DNA from: Hymenobacter setariae
GTDB lineage: Bacteria; Bacteroidota; Bacteroidia; Cytophagales; Hymenobacteraceae
Assembly: GCF_007713685.1 (NCBI RefSeq)
Contig: NZ_VMRJ01000004.1
Coordinates: forward strand, 531,700-595,699
Direction of reading: 5' to 3'
Length of the DNA: 64,000 nt
Shown in pieces: positions 50,476-60,116 of the stretch (the first letter of the stretch is position 1; every line of letters starts with the position of its first letter). The translations under genes and the position numbers were made by a program. The notes beneath the pieces are model-generated. The model was not told the DNA's origin. It did no database searches and saw nothing but the letters and a program-made list of their open reading frames with translations.

Positions 50476-51486
50476 ATGAAGTACATTGCTCAAGCGGCCC
50501 TGCTCCTACTGCTGCCGCTAGCTGTCCTAGGCCAAGCTACCCCGCCCAAGCCCGCCGATGGCATGCCGCCGGCCCGCCCGGTGCCCCCGCCCCAGGTGCT
50601 GCTGATGCACGTGGCCCAGGATGGTTCGGGCGACTACCGCACCATTCAGGAGGCGGTGAATGCCTCGCGCGATTTGTCGCAGGTCACGGTCACCATTCAG
50701 ATTAAAAACGGCATCTACCGCGAGAAGTTGGTGGTGCCTTCGCATAAAACGCACGTGCGGCTGGTGGGCGAAAGCGCGGTGGGCACCATTATTACGGGCG
50801 CCGACCATACGGGCGACGCTGCGGGTCACGTCACCTACACCTCGCACACGGTGCTGGTGCAAGCCAATGACTTCACAGCCGAGAATATCACCTTCGAAAA
50901 CGCGGCCGGGCCGGTGGGCCAGGCCGTAGCCCTGCACGTGGAGGGCGACCGCGCCACCTTCCGCCACTGCCGCATGCTGGGCAACCAAGACACGCTGTTT
51001 CCGGCCGTCGAAAACAGCCGGCAGTACTACCAGGACTGCTATATCGAGGGTACTACGGATTTCATTTTTGGTACTGCCACGGCCGTGTTCGACAACTGCG
51101 AAATCCGTAGCAAGCGTAATTCATACATTGCGGCGGCGGCCACTACCGAGCGGCAGGCATACGGCTTTGTGTTCCGCCGTTGCCGCCTCACCGCCGACTC
51201 GGCGGCCCACAAAGTGTACCTAGGGCGGCCCTGGCGTCCTCATTCGCGCACGGTCTATCTAAACTGTGAGCTAGGGCAACACATTTTGCCCCTAGGCTGG
51301 GATAACTGGCGCGATGCAGCTAATGAGAAAACTGCTTACTATGCCGAGTATGAGTCTACTGGCCCCGGCGCTAGCCCTGCGGCGCGCGCAAAGTGGACAC
51401 ACCAGCTCACGGCTAAAGAGGCCAAACGCTATACGCTGGCCGCCATCTTTAGCGGAGCAGCATCTTGGCTTCCAGCCGAAAAATAA
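50476..51486 (+). CDS. Pectin methylesterase 2 (CE8)
   Basis: 336 aa from MKYIAQAALLLLLPLAVLGQ at 50476; upstream codons are antisense-quality and overlap gene 1. Catalytic set complete: Gln149 (GPVGQAVAL), Asp172 (GNQDTLF), Asp195 (GTTDFIFG), Arg251 (LGRPWRPHSR). It is about as similar to gene 1 as expected for an old duplication. Probably periplasmic. A Pro-rich linker (GMPPARPVPPPQV) separates the signal from the catalytic domain. It ends just before a terminator-like hairpin. Confidence 0.92.
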   Translation: MKYIAQAALLLLLPLAVLGQATPPKPADGMPPARPVPPPQVLLMHVAQDGSGDYRTIQEAVNASRDLSQVTVTIQIKNGIYREKLVVPSHKTHVRLVGESAVGTIITGADHTGDAAGHVTYTSHTVLVQANDFTAENITFENAAGPVGQAVALHVEGDRATFRHCRMLGNQDTLFPAVENSRQYYQDCYIEGTTDFIFGTATAVFDNCEIRSKRNSYIAAAATTERQAYGFVFRRCRLTADSAAHKVYLGRPWRPHSRTVYLNCELGQHILPLGWDNWRDAANEKTAYYAEYESTGPGASPAARAKWTHQLTAKEAKRYTLAAIFSGAASWLPAEK

Positions 51487-51511
51487 GAATATTTTTTATA
51501 ACTTTACTTAG

Positions 51512-51537
51512 AATCCGGGCAACTGCCTGGATTTTTA
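51512..51537 (+). terminator. Probable terminator after pectin methylesterase 2
   Basis: AATCCGGGC pairs with GCCTGGATT (one mismatch) around a 4-base loop, then TTTTT. It suggests the GH28-to-PME2 operon ends here and PME3 has its own promoter in the AT-rich 200 bp that follow. Confidence 0.55.
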
Positions 51538-51705
51538 ATTTGCTATAATTCTTGCAAACAGCAACATTGCTGGCAGAGATTTCGTAGGTAAACTCATCTA
51601 TAAGTATTTTGTTTTTCTTATATTTAGTAAAAGGCATACTGCCTTCGCTAGGTATAAGCTGTACTGGGCTTTCGAGAAAGTCTTTCTTCACACCTTTTTT
51701 CATCT

Positions 51706-53358
51706 ATGCACCTTTCTACCCGTCGGGGACCTACGCGGCCAAGCCGATTGCTTCGCCATGCACTATTTTTTATTAGTCTGATTTTCAGCAGCCAAGCTGC
51801 ACTAGCCCAAACCCCTGACGCGACGGTAGCCCAAGATGGCAGCGGCAATTTCCGGTTGGTGCAGGCTGCTATCGACGCGGCCCCAGCTGGCCGCACCACG
51901 CCTTACGTTATCTACATCAAAAACGGCAAGTACAAGGAGAAAATCAATACTCCTGCCACTAAGCCTTTTCTGCAACTAGTGGGCGAGAGCGTCGGCGGCG
52001 TCACGCTGACTTACGACGATTACGCGGGTAAGACCAGCCCGTCGGGCGGCACGTATAGCGCTGGCAGTTCGGCCTCGGTCATCGTGGCCGCCACCGATTT
52101 TAGCGCTTTCAATATCACGTTTGAAAACTCGGCCGGGGTCAACCCCGACTTGTTTGCGCTGGCCCTAAACATTAGTAGCGACCGGGGTGCGTTTCGCAAC
52201 TGCCGCTTCCTAGGTGGGCAAAATACGGTTTATACTAGCAGCAGTGGTACCCGCCAGTACTTCCGCAACTGCTTTATCGATGGCAATACCGACTTCATTT
52301 TTGGTAGCGCCACGGCTGTGTTCGACCGCTGCGTTATTTATCCCCGAACCCGGCCCGACAATGGCGCCACCGGCTACATTACGGCAGCCAACACTCCTGC
52401 TACCCAAGCCTACGGCTACGTTTTCCGTAATTGCGTAGTTCCTGCAAACCAAGGCGTTACCACCTACAACCTAGGCAGAACCTGGCAAAACGATGCTACT
52501 ACCGCGGCTGGAGCCAAGGCCAATAACAAAGTTGTTTTCTTAAAGAGCCGCCTAGGTGCCGGTATTATCCGGCCCGAAGGCTGGAGCGTATGGGATGCGG
52601 GCACCGATGTTACCTTGACTACTTACGGCGAATACCAATCGCGTGACTTTCGTGGCAACCTGGTGGCTGTAAACCAGCGCGTAAGCTGGGCAAGACAATT
52701 GGCTGCTGCCGACACGGCCCAGTACCAGACTGCCAGCGTCCTAGGTAACTGGGACCCTTGCTCGGCAGGTCCTGCTATGTGCGCAGCTTTCACGCCGAGC
52801 ATTGCCACCGCCAACTTCTTGGGTGCAGCAACTCCTACGGGACTAGCATTCAGCTGGAACGCTAGCTGGGCAATTAGCCAAGTGCAGTTCGAGCTCATGC
52901 GCAGTGCTACCCGCAAGGGCACGTATGCTCGCGTGAGCCAGCTTACGGCACCTAATGACACCACGTATAATTTTCGCACTACCGATGCCCCAGCTATAAG
53001 CGGCACCTACTTCTATTACCTACGCGCTACCAAGGCTGGCCTAGCTGCATACACCAGCGATACGCTGGCAGTGTCGGCCGTTGGCACCGTCACGGCTACG
53101 CTCAACGGCAAGGGCACCACTGCGCTGCAAGTGTATCCCAACCCAGCTACTGAGGCGCTAACGATAGCGCATACCCCAGCTGGCGCCGACGCTACGCTGC
53201 TAGTACTAAGCCTCGACGGGCGGCGCGTGGCGAGCCTACGCCCTACAGTTGGCTCGCTCGAAACGCGCTTGTATCTCAGCCAGTTGATTAGCGGCACGTA
53301 TTTGCTGCGCTACACTGACAGCAAGGGCACGCAAGTAGCGAAGTTTACCAAGCAATAA
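51706..53358 (+). CDS. CE8-family protein with altered active site and T9SS sorting domain
   Basis: 550 aa. Signal peptide ends SSQAALAQ. The beta-helix (about 37-355) is clearly CE8, but the active site differs: the usual Gln is Phe150 (DLFALALNI) and the general acid/base Asp is Asn173 (GGQNTVY). The nucleophile Asp196 (GNTDFIFG) and Arg258 (LGRTWQND) remain. A fibronectin-like domain (about 365-460) and a type A T9SS sorting domain (LQVYPNPATEALTIAHTPAG) follow, so it is secreted to the surface. It could be an inactive pectin-binding relative or act by a changed mechanism. The two neighbours keep all residues. Confidence 0.85.
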   Translation: MHLSTRRGPTRPSRLLRHALFFISLIFSSQAALAQTPDATVAQDGSGNFRLVQAAIDAAPAGRTTPYVIYIKNGKYKEKINTPATKPFLQLVGESVGGVTLTYDDYAGKTSPSGGTYSAGSSASVIVAATDFSAFNITFENSAGVNPDLFALALNISSDRGAFRNCRFLGGQNTVYTSSSGTRQYFRNCFIDGNTDFIFGSATAVFDRCVIYPRTRPDNGATGYITAANTPATQAYGYVFRNCVVPANQGVTTYNLGRTWQNDATTAAGAKANNKVVFLKSRLGAGIIRPEGWSVWDAGTDVTLTTYGEYQSRDFRGNLVAVNQRVSWARQLAAADTAQYQTASVLGNWDPCSAGPAMCAAFTPSIATANFLGAATPTGLAFSWNASWAISQVQFELMRSATRKGTYARVSQLTAPNDTTYNFRTTDAPAISGTYFYYLRATKAGLAAYTSDTLAVSAVGTVTATLNGKGTTALQVYPNPATEALTIAHTPAGADATLLVLSLDGRRVASLRPTVGSLETRLYLSQLISGTYLLRYTDSKGTQVAKFTKQ

Positions 53359-53364
53359 AGCCAC

Positions 53365-53425
53365 CACCAAAAAGAGCGCCCGTAGCAGCGAAGATACTTC
53401 GTCACTACGGGCGCTCTTTTTGGTG
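53365..53425. terminator. Bidirectional terminator between PME3 and the regulator
   Basis: Perfect 21-base arms (53365-53385 and 53405-53425) with A/T runs inside the stem ends. It serves the converging PME3 and LacI genes. Confidence 0.8.
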
Positions 53426-53438
53426 CCAGCCCTGCGCG

Positions 53439-54470
53439 CTAGCAGGCCACTACCGGCAGTTGCGTCGATTCGCGAAGTTGCATGGTGGTGGGAATGGTGG
53501 TTGTGGTGATGGGCAGCGCGGGGCGCTGCTTGCGCTCGATGAGGTCTAGCAGGCGCTCAGCAGCGGTCTGGCCGATTTCCTTGGCGGGCTGCACTACGGT
53601 GCTCATCGAGGGCGACAACAAATCGGCCACATTGAGGTTGGTGAAGCCGATGAGCGATACCTCGTCGGGAATGTGGATGCGGCGCTGGCGCAGTGCCCCC
53701 AGGCACCCTAGGGCCAGCCGGTCGCTGGCCGTGAAGAAGGCATCGGGCCGGGGCGTCAGGGCCAGCAGCTCATCTACCAGCGGTCCTACCTCGTTGGGGC
53801 CGAAGGTGCCGAAGCGCACCAAGCTTTCATCGTAGGGCAAGCCATTTTGCTCTAGGGCAGCCCGATAGCCGGCTAGCCGCTCCTGCGTGATACTGAGCCA
53901 AGGCTGAATAGTGAGGTGCGCAATGCGCCGCCGCCCAGTCTTGATAAGGTGCTCGGTGGCAGCGAAGGCGCCCCCAAAATTGTCGGCCACCACCCGGGGC
54001 GTATTCACCTCGGCCGATACCCGGTCAAATTGCACAATGGGCGTGCCCTGCTGCTGTAGCTCCTGTAGGTGCGTCAGGTCGGAGGTTTCGCTGCTGAGCG
54101 AGATGAGCACGCCATCGACGCGGCGGGCTAGGGCCTGGCGCAGGTTGGCTATTTCGCGGTCGTAGGTTTCGTGGGTTTGGAAAATGAGCACATCGTAGCC
54201 CCGGCGGTTGGCCACATCTTCAATGCCATTGATAGCCTGCGAAAAGTAATAATTGGCAATCTGCGGCACGATAACCGCGATGGCCTTGCTGCTGCTTCCC
54301 TTCAGGCTGAGCGCAATGGGGTTGGGGCGATAGTGCAGGCGCGCCGCACACTCCATCACAATGCGCTTGGTTTCGGCATTTATCTCATAGCTGTCGCGCA
54401 AGGCCCGCGACACGGTCGAGACCGAAATATTCAGTTCGCGGGCAATGTCTTTGAGGGTGGCGGCTTCCAA
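53439..54470 (-). CDS. LacI-family transcriptional regulator of the pectin locus
   Basis: 343 aa. The N-terminal helix-turn-helix (TLKDIARELNISVSTVSRAL) and hinge (YRPNPIALSLKGSSSKAIAV) are standard. The periplasmic-binding-like effector domain follows (VIVPQIANYYFSQAINGIED; VVADNFGGAFAATEHLI; FTASDRLALGCLGAL). It is divergent from susC, a normal arrangement for a local regulator. The hinge region favours operators with a central CG, and two such palindromes lie at 41890 and 54598. The inducer is probably galacturonate or an oligogalacturonide-derived sugar acid, by context only. Confidence 0.9.
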   Translation of the reverse strand: MEAATLKDIARELNISVSTVSRALRDSYEINAETKRIVMECAARLHYRPNPIALSLKGSSSKAIAVIVPQIANYYFSQAINGIEDVANRRGYDVLIFQTHETYDREIANLRQALARRVDGVLISLSSETSDLTHLQELQQQGTPIVQFDRVSAEVNTPRVVADNFGGAFAATEHLIKTGRRRIAHLTIQPWLSITQERLAGYRAALEQNGLPYDESLVRFGTFGPNEVGPLVDELLALTPRPDAFFTASDRLALGCLGALRQRRIHIPDEVSLIGFTNLNVADLLSPSMSTVVQPAKEIGQTAAERLLDLIERKQRPALPITTTTIPTTMQLRESTQLPVVAC

Positions 54471-54867
54471 GCTAAAATATAATTAAAATGCAAATATTGG
54501 GCTAAAAACCCGGCCTAGGGTTAGCATCTAAAGGTATCACTTAAATCGATGCCGAGGGCTACCCATGCTTTTGCCGGCTCATGAGGCGGGTTTTGGGAAC
54601 GTTACCGATAACGTTTGCGCAAATAAAAACGCTCCGAGCCTTCATCAGGCGCCCATCCTTCGCTAAACTTCGAGACCCAGGGTAGCCTCTGCCTAGCTCA
54701 AATCTGGCATTTTATCCTGCTAAAGTTTAAAAAATAGTTTTTGGCCCGGCCGGCGGCTAGCAGCCCGCCCCTACCTGGCCCTAGGCTCGCTGGCAGTCTT
54801 GCTGGCTCGCAGCCCTTCGCTCTTGCTACTTATTTCAATTCCCACCCATTTTTCTCCTGCTGCTCTT
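54471..54867. other. 397-bp promoter region between lacI-type gene and susC
   Basis: No gene. AT-rich just upstream of the regulator (54475-54500), operator at 54598-54615, CCTAGG at about 54514 and 54780. The transcript start for susC probably lies between 54620 and 54760. No exact TAnnTTTG box was found. Confidence 0.5.
54598..54615 (+). promoter_or_regulatory. Predicted LacI-type operator upstream of susC
   Basis: AACGTTACCGATAACGTT, an 18-bp near-perfect palindrome (symmetric except the centre). It matches the GH28 site in 14 of its first 16 positions or better, and is also followed by GCGCAAATAAA. It lies about 250 bp before susC and 128 bp before the regulator start, so it may control both. 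Confidence 0.7.
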
Positions 54868-57800
54868 ATGAAAAGACATTTCCTGTTACTCTGGCTTGTG
54901 CTGTGCGCCAGCGTGGGCGCGGCCCTGGCCCAAACCCGCGCAGTGAGTGGCATCGTCAAAGGGTCGGACGGCGAAACCCTACCGGGCGTGACGGTGCTGC
55001 TGAAAGGCACCACTACTGGCGCCTCTACTGCCGTCGATGGCGGCTACACCATCAACGTGCCTGCCGATAACAAAACGGCCACGCTGCGCTTCAGCTTCGT
55101 GGGCTACGTGAGCCAGGAAGTAGCAGTGGGCGACAAAACCACTATTAACGTTACACTGGTATCGGATGTGCAGTCGCTCGATGATGTAGTAGTCATTGGC
55201 TACCAAGAGGTTCGGCGCGGCGACGTGACGAGCGCCATCTCGTCGGTGAATGCCCAGCAGATTAAGGATATCCCCGTAAACTCGGCCGCTGAGGCTCTGA
55301 CGGGCCGCTTGGCTGGTGTGCAGCTGACCTCTTCGGAAGGCACGCCCGGCAACAACAACGTGCAAGTGAAGGTGCGTGGCGGCGGCTCCATTACCCAGGA
55401 CAACTCCCCGCTCTACATCGTGGACGGCATCCAGATTGAGAACGCGCTGTCGGTTATCGCCCCGCAAGATATTGCCTCGGTCGATGTGCTGAAAGACGCC
55501 TCTTCGACCGCTATCTACGGTGCACGTGGCGCCAACGGCGTAGTTATCATCACCACCAAGGGCGGCCGTGAGGGTCGCACCTCGGTGTCATACAATGGCT
55601 TTGGGGGCTTCCGCAAGCTAGCTAAGAAGCTCGATGTGATGGGCCCGGCCGACTACCTGAACTGGGAGTACGAGCGGGCGCAGCTCACGGGCTCGGGCGC
55701 CAGCGTATCAGGCGGCACCAATACGTTCCGGCAGGTTTTTGGCTCGCTCAACTTCAACGGCGACACCCTGAACAACCTGCGCAATCTCCCCTACCAAGAC
55801 TGGCAGGAGCAAGTATTTGGCCGCAGCGCCATTCAGCAAACGCACAACGTATCGGTGAGCGGCGGCACCAAGGCTACGACCTTCAACCTGAGTTTGACCC
55901 GCAACCTAGAGGATGGCATTCAGTTGGGCTCGGGCTACGACCGCAAGCTGGTGAACTTCCGCATCGATACCAAAGCCAGCGAGAAGTTTCGCCTGGGCTT
56001 CAATGCCCGCTTCAACGACCAGGAGAACCTAGGCGCCGGCACCGGTGCCGCCCTAGGTACCTCCAGCAACGGCCAAGTGGTGAACACCGGCTCTAGCGTG
56101 ACGTCGCGCCTGCGCAACACGGTGCAGTACATCCCTTTCAACCTGCCCACTAGCGTGGCGGGCGTGGACCCCACCGCCAACTTCGACCCCGACTTCTTCG
56201 CCAATTCGTCGCTGGTGAACCCGGTGCTGGCTATTAATAATGAGTACCGCTCCGATAAGCGCCGCACGTTCAACATGGGCGCGACGGCGTCGTTCAACAT
56301 CCTGCCGTCGCTGGTATTCCGCTCCACGGGTGGTTTTGACATCACGTACAGCGACCTAGGGACCTTCAACGGGCTGTACTCGCCGACCATTCGGCAGGCG
56401 GCGGGCGGCTACCAAAACCTGCCCTTCGTGACCATCACCAACGGCATCACGACCACGCTCAACAACTCGAATACTCTTAACTATACGCTGAAGAAAGACA
56501 AGCACACGTTCTCGGCATTGCTGGGCGAGGAAACCTACCGCCAGCGCACCACCCAGAACTTCGTGCAAACGAACTTCCTGCCGGCCGACATCACCGCCGA
56601 GCGCGCCCTAGCTAACATCAACCAAGCCGTGCTGCCGGTGGGCACCGTGGCCCAGCCTGTGCTGCCGAGCACCGGCATTCCGGTGGACTACGGCCTGGTG
56701 TCGGGCTTCACGCGCCTCAGCTACGACTACGACGGCAAGTACCTGCTGTCGGCCACGGCCCGCCTCGACTACTCTTCTAAGTTTGAGCCCGGCGCTACCC
56801 GGCGCGGCGTATTCCCCGGTGTATCGGCTGCGTGGCGCATCTCGCAGGAAGACTTCTTCAAGGACTACCTCAACAAGGTGTCGGACCTGAAGCTGCGCGT
56901 GAGCTACGGCCAGGCTGGCAACAACCGCATCCCGGACTTCCTGACCAAGCAGCTCTACCAGGCCGGCAACGTCAACTACGCTCTCAACCACGTGACGACG
57001 CCCGCCACGGCCCTCACTACGCTGGCCAACCCCACGCTGAAATGGGAAGTGACGACCACCCGCGACATCGGCGTGGACATGGGCTTGTTCAACAACCGCG
57101 TGCAGTTCACGGCCGATGTGTACTACAACACCACCCGCGACCTGCTGATTGCGCAGCCGCTGCCGGGCTTCTCGGGCTACACCTCGCAGTTCCGCAACAT
57201 TGGCTCGACTTCTAACAAGGGCCTCGAACTGCAACTGAGCGGCACGGTCATTCAGACGGAGAACTTCACCTGGTCGGCCACGGCCAACGCTACGTTCAAC
57301 CGCAACAAAATCACGGACCTAGGCGGGCTGGCCGAAATCCCGAGCATTCAGTCGGGCTGGGCAGGCACTGCCCTATCGGGCCCCGACTACGTGGCCCGCG
57401 TGGGCCAGCCAGTAGGCATGATGTACGGCTACGTAACCGACGGCTTCTACACGACTAACGATTTCAAATCATACAACTACGCCACCCGCACCGGCGTGCT
57501 CGCCGATGGTGTGGCCAGCAACGCCGCTGTGACGGGCACCGCTGTGGCCATTGGCACGCTCAAGCTGCGCGATGTGAACGGCGACGGCCAGATTACGGAA
57601 GCCGACAAGACGGTCATCGGCAACTCGAACCCCAAGATGATTGGGGGCCTCAACCAGCAGTTCACTTACAAAGGCTTCGATGCTAGCGTATTCCTCAACT
57701 TCGTGCTGGGCAACGACCTCTACAATGCCAACAAGATTGAGTTTACGACCAGCACGGCCAACACCTCCTACGCCAACCTGCTGAGCGAGATGAACAACCG

Positions 57801-58176
57801 GGTGCGCTACACCGACAATAACGGCGTGCTCATCACCGATGCCAACACCTTCAACCAGGTGAACGCCAACGCTACCATCTGGAGCCCGGTGCGCGGCAAC
57901 TACCTGCTGCACTCCTACGCCATCGAGAGCGGCTCGTTCTTGCGCGTCAACAACATCACGGTGGGCTACTCGCTGCCCAAGGGCCTGCTGAGCCGCGCGA
58001 AGGTGCAGACGCTGCGCTTCTACGTGACGCTCAACAACCTGTACACCTTCACCAAGTACTCGGGCTACGACCCAGAGGTGAACACCCGCCGCAGCACCCC
58101 GCTCACGCCGGGCGTCGACTACGCCGCCTACCCCCGCAGCCGCGCCTTCCTGTTTGGTCTCAACCTAGGGCTGTAA
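54868..58176 (+). CDS. susC: SusC-like TonB-dependent oligosaccharide transporter
   Basis: 1102 aa from MKRHFLLLWLVLCASVGAAL at 54868 (23 codons upstream removed). Domains: signal peptide; CarboxypepD_reg-like (VSGIVKGSDGETLPGVTVLL, about 20-105); TonB-box region SLDDVVVIGYQEVRRGD; plug (ALTGRLAGVQLTSSEGTPGN; PLYIVDGIQIENALSV; VLKDASSTAIYGARGANGVV); then the 22-strand barrel. It forms the outer-membrane pore that imports pectic oligosaccharides with SusD. The specificity is inferred from the locus. 37 bp separate it from susD. Confidence 0.93.
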   Translation: MKRHFLLLWLVLCASVGAALAQTRAVSGIVKGSDGETLPGVTVLLKGTTTGASTAVDGGYTINVPADNKTATLRFSFVGYVSQEVAVGDKTTINVTLVSDVQSLDDVVVIGYQEVRRGDVTSAISSVNAQQIKDIPVNSAAEALTGRLAGVQLTSSEGTPGNNNVQVKVRGGGSITQDNSPLYIVDGIQIENALSVIAPQDIASVDVLKDASSTAIYGARGANGVVIITTKGGREGRTSVSYNGFGGFRKLAKKLDVMGPADYLNWEYERAQLTGSGASVSGGTNTFRQVFGSLNFNGDTLNNLRNLPYQDWQEQVFGRSAIQQTHNVSVSGGTKATTFNLSLTRNLEDGIQLGSGYDRKLVNFRIDTKASEKFRLGFNARFNDQENLGAGTGAALGTSSNGQVVNTGSSVTSRLRNTVQYIPFNLPTSVAGVDPTANFDPDFFANSSLVNPVLAINNEYRSDKRRTFNMGATASFNILPSLVFRSTGGFDITYSDLGTFNGLYSPTIRQAAGGYQNLPFVTITNGITTTLNNSNTLNYTLKKDKHTFSALLGEETYRQRTTQNFVQTNFLPADITAERALANINQAVLPVGTVAQPVLPSTGIPVDYGLVSGFTRLSYDYDGKYLLSATARLDYSSKFEPGATRRGVFPGVSAAWRISQEDFFKDYLNKVSDLKLRVSYGQAGNNRIPDFLTKQLYQAGNVNYALNHVTTPATALTTLANPTLKWEVTTTRDIGVDMGLFNNRVQFTADVYYNTTRDLLIAQPLPGFSGYTSQFRNIGSTSNKGLELQLSGTVIQTENFTWSATANATFNRNKITDLGGLAEIPSIQSGWAGTALSGPDYVARVGQPVGMMYGYVTDGFYTTNDFKSYNYATRTGVLADGVASNAAVTGTAVAIGTLKLRDVNGDGQITEADKTVIGNSNPKMIGGLNQQFTYKGFDASVFLNFVLGNDLYNANKIEFTTSTANTSYANLLSEMNNRVRYTDNNGVLITDANTFNQVNANATIWSPVRGNYLLHSYAIESGSFLRVNNITVGYSLPKGLLSRAKVQTLRFYVTLNNLYTFTKYSGYDPEVNTRRSTPLTPGVDYAAYPRSRAFLFGLNLGL

Positions 58177-58213
58177 TCTTTTCCCACCCGCACTTTAGCT
58201 AGTTTCTAGCCTT

Positions 58214-60109
58214 ATGAAAGTTTTTAATTTCACTTCGCGGAAGGCCACGGCGGCGGTGCTGCTGGCCGGGGCGGCCGGACTGGCCACTTCCTGCAAAAGC
58301 TACCTTGATATAGAGCCCACTGCCCTCACTACCACCGAGGCCACGTTCAGCACAGTGAGCGGCGCTACCAGCGCCGTGCTGGGCGCCTACGACCCGCTGT
58401 CGGGCGACAATACCTACGGCACCCGCATCAGCATGTACTACCCCTACGATACCGATGAGCTCATCGGCTCGTCGGGCACCTTCGACACGGGGCGCCGGGG
58501 CATTGCGCGCTACAAGTCCTTTGCCAGCAACACCGAGATTATCAACCCTTGGAACAACTTGTACCAGGGCGTAGAGCGCGCCAATGTCTGCATCAAGTAC
58601 ATTCCGCAGATGGCGCTTTACACCACCGGCACTAGCGCCGACACCGCCGCCCTGCACCGCCTCTACGGCGAGGCCCTGACCTTGCGGGCGCAGTACTACT
58701 ATGAGCTGATTCGCAACTGGGGCGATGTGCCGGCGCAGTTCGCGCCCTCGAGCTACGACCAAGATTTCAACCTGCCCAACGGCAACCGCAACCAGACGCT
58801 GACCGCCCTGATTACGGACCTAGCCACGGCCGAGAAGCTAGTACCCTACCGCTCCAACGCGGGCATTGGCAACGAGCGCATTACCAAGGGCGCGGTGAAA
58901 GCGCTGCGAGCCCGCATTGCGCTGCAGCGCGGTGGCTACTCGCTGCAAGGCAACACCATGACGCGCCAAACCGACTACCTCGACTACTACCGCATAGCCC
59001 GCCAGGAGTGCCAGGAGCTGATGAGCCAGCGCAGCCAGCACACCTTGAACCCGAGCTACTCGGACTTGTGGCTCGGCTTAAACCAGCAGCGCCGCGATGC
59101 TGCCAACGAAATCATTTTTGAGGTGGGCATGGCGGGCTCCACGGCCACCGGCGACTCGAAGCTGGGCTACTACAACGGCCCGCGCCTGAATAACTCGCCC
59201 ACCTACGGCTCGACGCAAGGCGCCGTGACGGTGGTGCCGACCTACTTCTACGCGTTTGACTCGACCGACGTGCGCCGCGACATCACGGTGGCGCCCTACC
59301 AGTTTGCCAATGGCAGCAACAACCAGTCGGGTGTGGCGCTGAATACGATTTACGATGGTAAGTTTCGGCGCGACTGGCACAGCCCCGCCCTACCTGGCAC
59401 CAACAACTACCTAGGCTACAACTGGCCCCTCATCCGCTTTGCCGATGTGCTACTGATGTTTGCCGAGGCTGATAATGAGCTAAACGGTCCCACCACGGCG
59501 GCTCGCGCTGCGCTGCTCGAAGTACGCACCCGGGGCTACAATGGCAATGCCACCCTTGCGGCGGCTAACCTCAACACTGGCAGCAAAGCCGACATGTTCA
59601 ACGCCATCGTCAACGAGCGCCTATTGGAGTTTGGCTCCGAGGGCATCCGCAAGTACGACCTGCTGCGCTGGAACCTGCTGGCCTCCAAGCTCAGCGAAAC
59701 CAAGGCCAACCTAAACCTGCTGCGCCAGGGCCTAGCCCCCTACCAGAACGTGCCGCTCTATCAGTTTTACCGGGTAGTGAGCGGCAAGGTGCAGTGGACG
59801 CGCTCCTTCTTCAAGCCCACGCCTGCGTCTCTTCTGCCCACTACCCCAGCCACGCCACTACCTAGCGGAATTGTCCGCGTCAACTGGCGCCAGTCCATCG
59901 ACGGCACCTACGTGGCTAACCTGCAGCCCAATGGCACAGTGGTGCCCATCAGCACCACCACGGGTGGCACCACCACGACCACCAACGTCAACAGCACGGG
60001 CACGGGCATGGCGGCCGAGTACGTAGCGGGCCTCGGCAAGGAGCTGCTACCCATTCCGCAAACTACCCTCGATACCGACCCAGCCCTGAAGCAAAACTTC
60101 GGCTACTAA
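58214..60109 (+). CDS. susD: SusD/RagB-like surface glycan-binding lipoprotein
   Basis: 631 aa. Lipoprotein signal with lipobox and lipidated Cys27 (GLATSCKSYLDIEP). Helical TPR-like SusD fold: a WNNLYQGVERANVCIKYIPQ segment, GEALTLRAQYYYELIRNWGD, and KGAVKALRARIALQRGGYSL, with C-terminal YNWPLIRFADVLLMFAEADN. It caps SusC and captures the glycan at the surface. A Thr-rich low-complexity insertion (TTTGGTTTTTNV region, about 585-600) is a minor oddity. It is longer than a typical SusD (about 550). Confidence 0.92.
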   Translation: MKVFNFTSRKATAAVLLAGAAGLATSCKSYLDIEPTALTTTEATFSTVSGATSAVLGAYDPLSGDNTYGTRISMYYPYDTDELIGSSGTFDTGRRGIARYKSFASNTEIINPWNNLYQGVERANVCIKYIPQMALYTTGTSADTAALHRLYGEALTLRAQYYYELIRNWGDVPAQFAPSSYDQDFNLPNGNRNQTLTALITDLATAEKLVPYRSNAGIGNERITKGAVKALRARIALQRGGYSLQGNTMTRQTDYLDYYRIARQECQELMSQRSQHTLNPSYSDLWLGLNQQRRDAANEIIFEVGMAGSTATGDSKLGYYNGPRLNNSPTYGSTQGAVTVVPTYFYAFDSTDVRRDITVAPYQFANGSNNQSGVALNTIYDGKFRRDWHSPALPGTNNYLGYNWPLIRFADVLLMFAEADNELNGPTTAARAALLEVRTRGYNGNATLAAANLNTGSKADMFNAIVNERLLEFGSEGIRKYDLLRWNLLASKLSETKANLNLLRQGLAPYQNVPLYQFYRVVSGKVQWTRSFFKPTPASLLPTTPATPLPSGIVRVNWRQSIDGTYVANLQPNGTVVPISTTTGGTTTTTNVNSTGTGMAAEYVAGLGKELLPIPQTTLDTDPALKQNFGY

Positions 60110-60116
60110 TTACCAA

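Noticed and set aside
51449..51703. Minus-strand frame of 84 codons in the AT-rich gap.
   Set aside because: It overlaps the end of the second methylesterase and the terminator-like hairpin, and its product shows no domain or signal.
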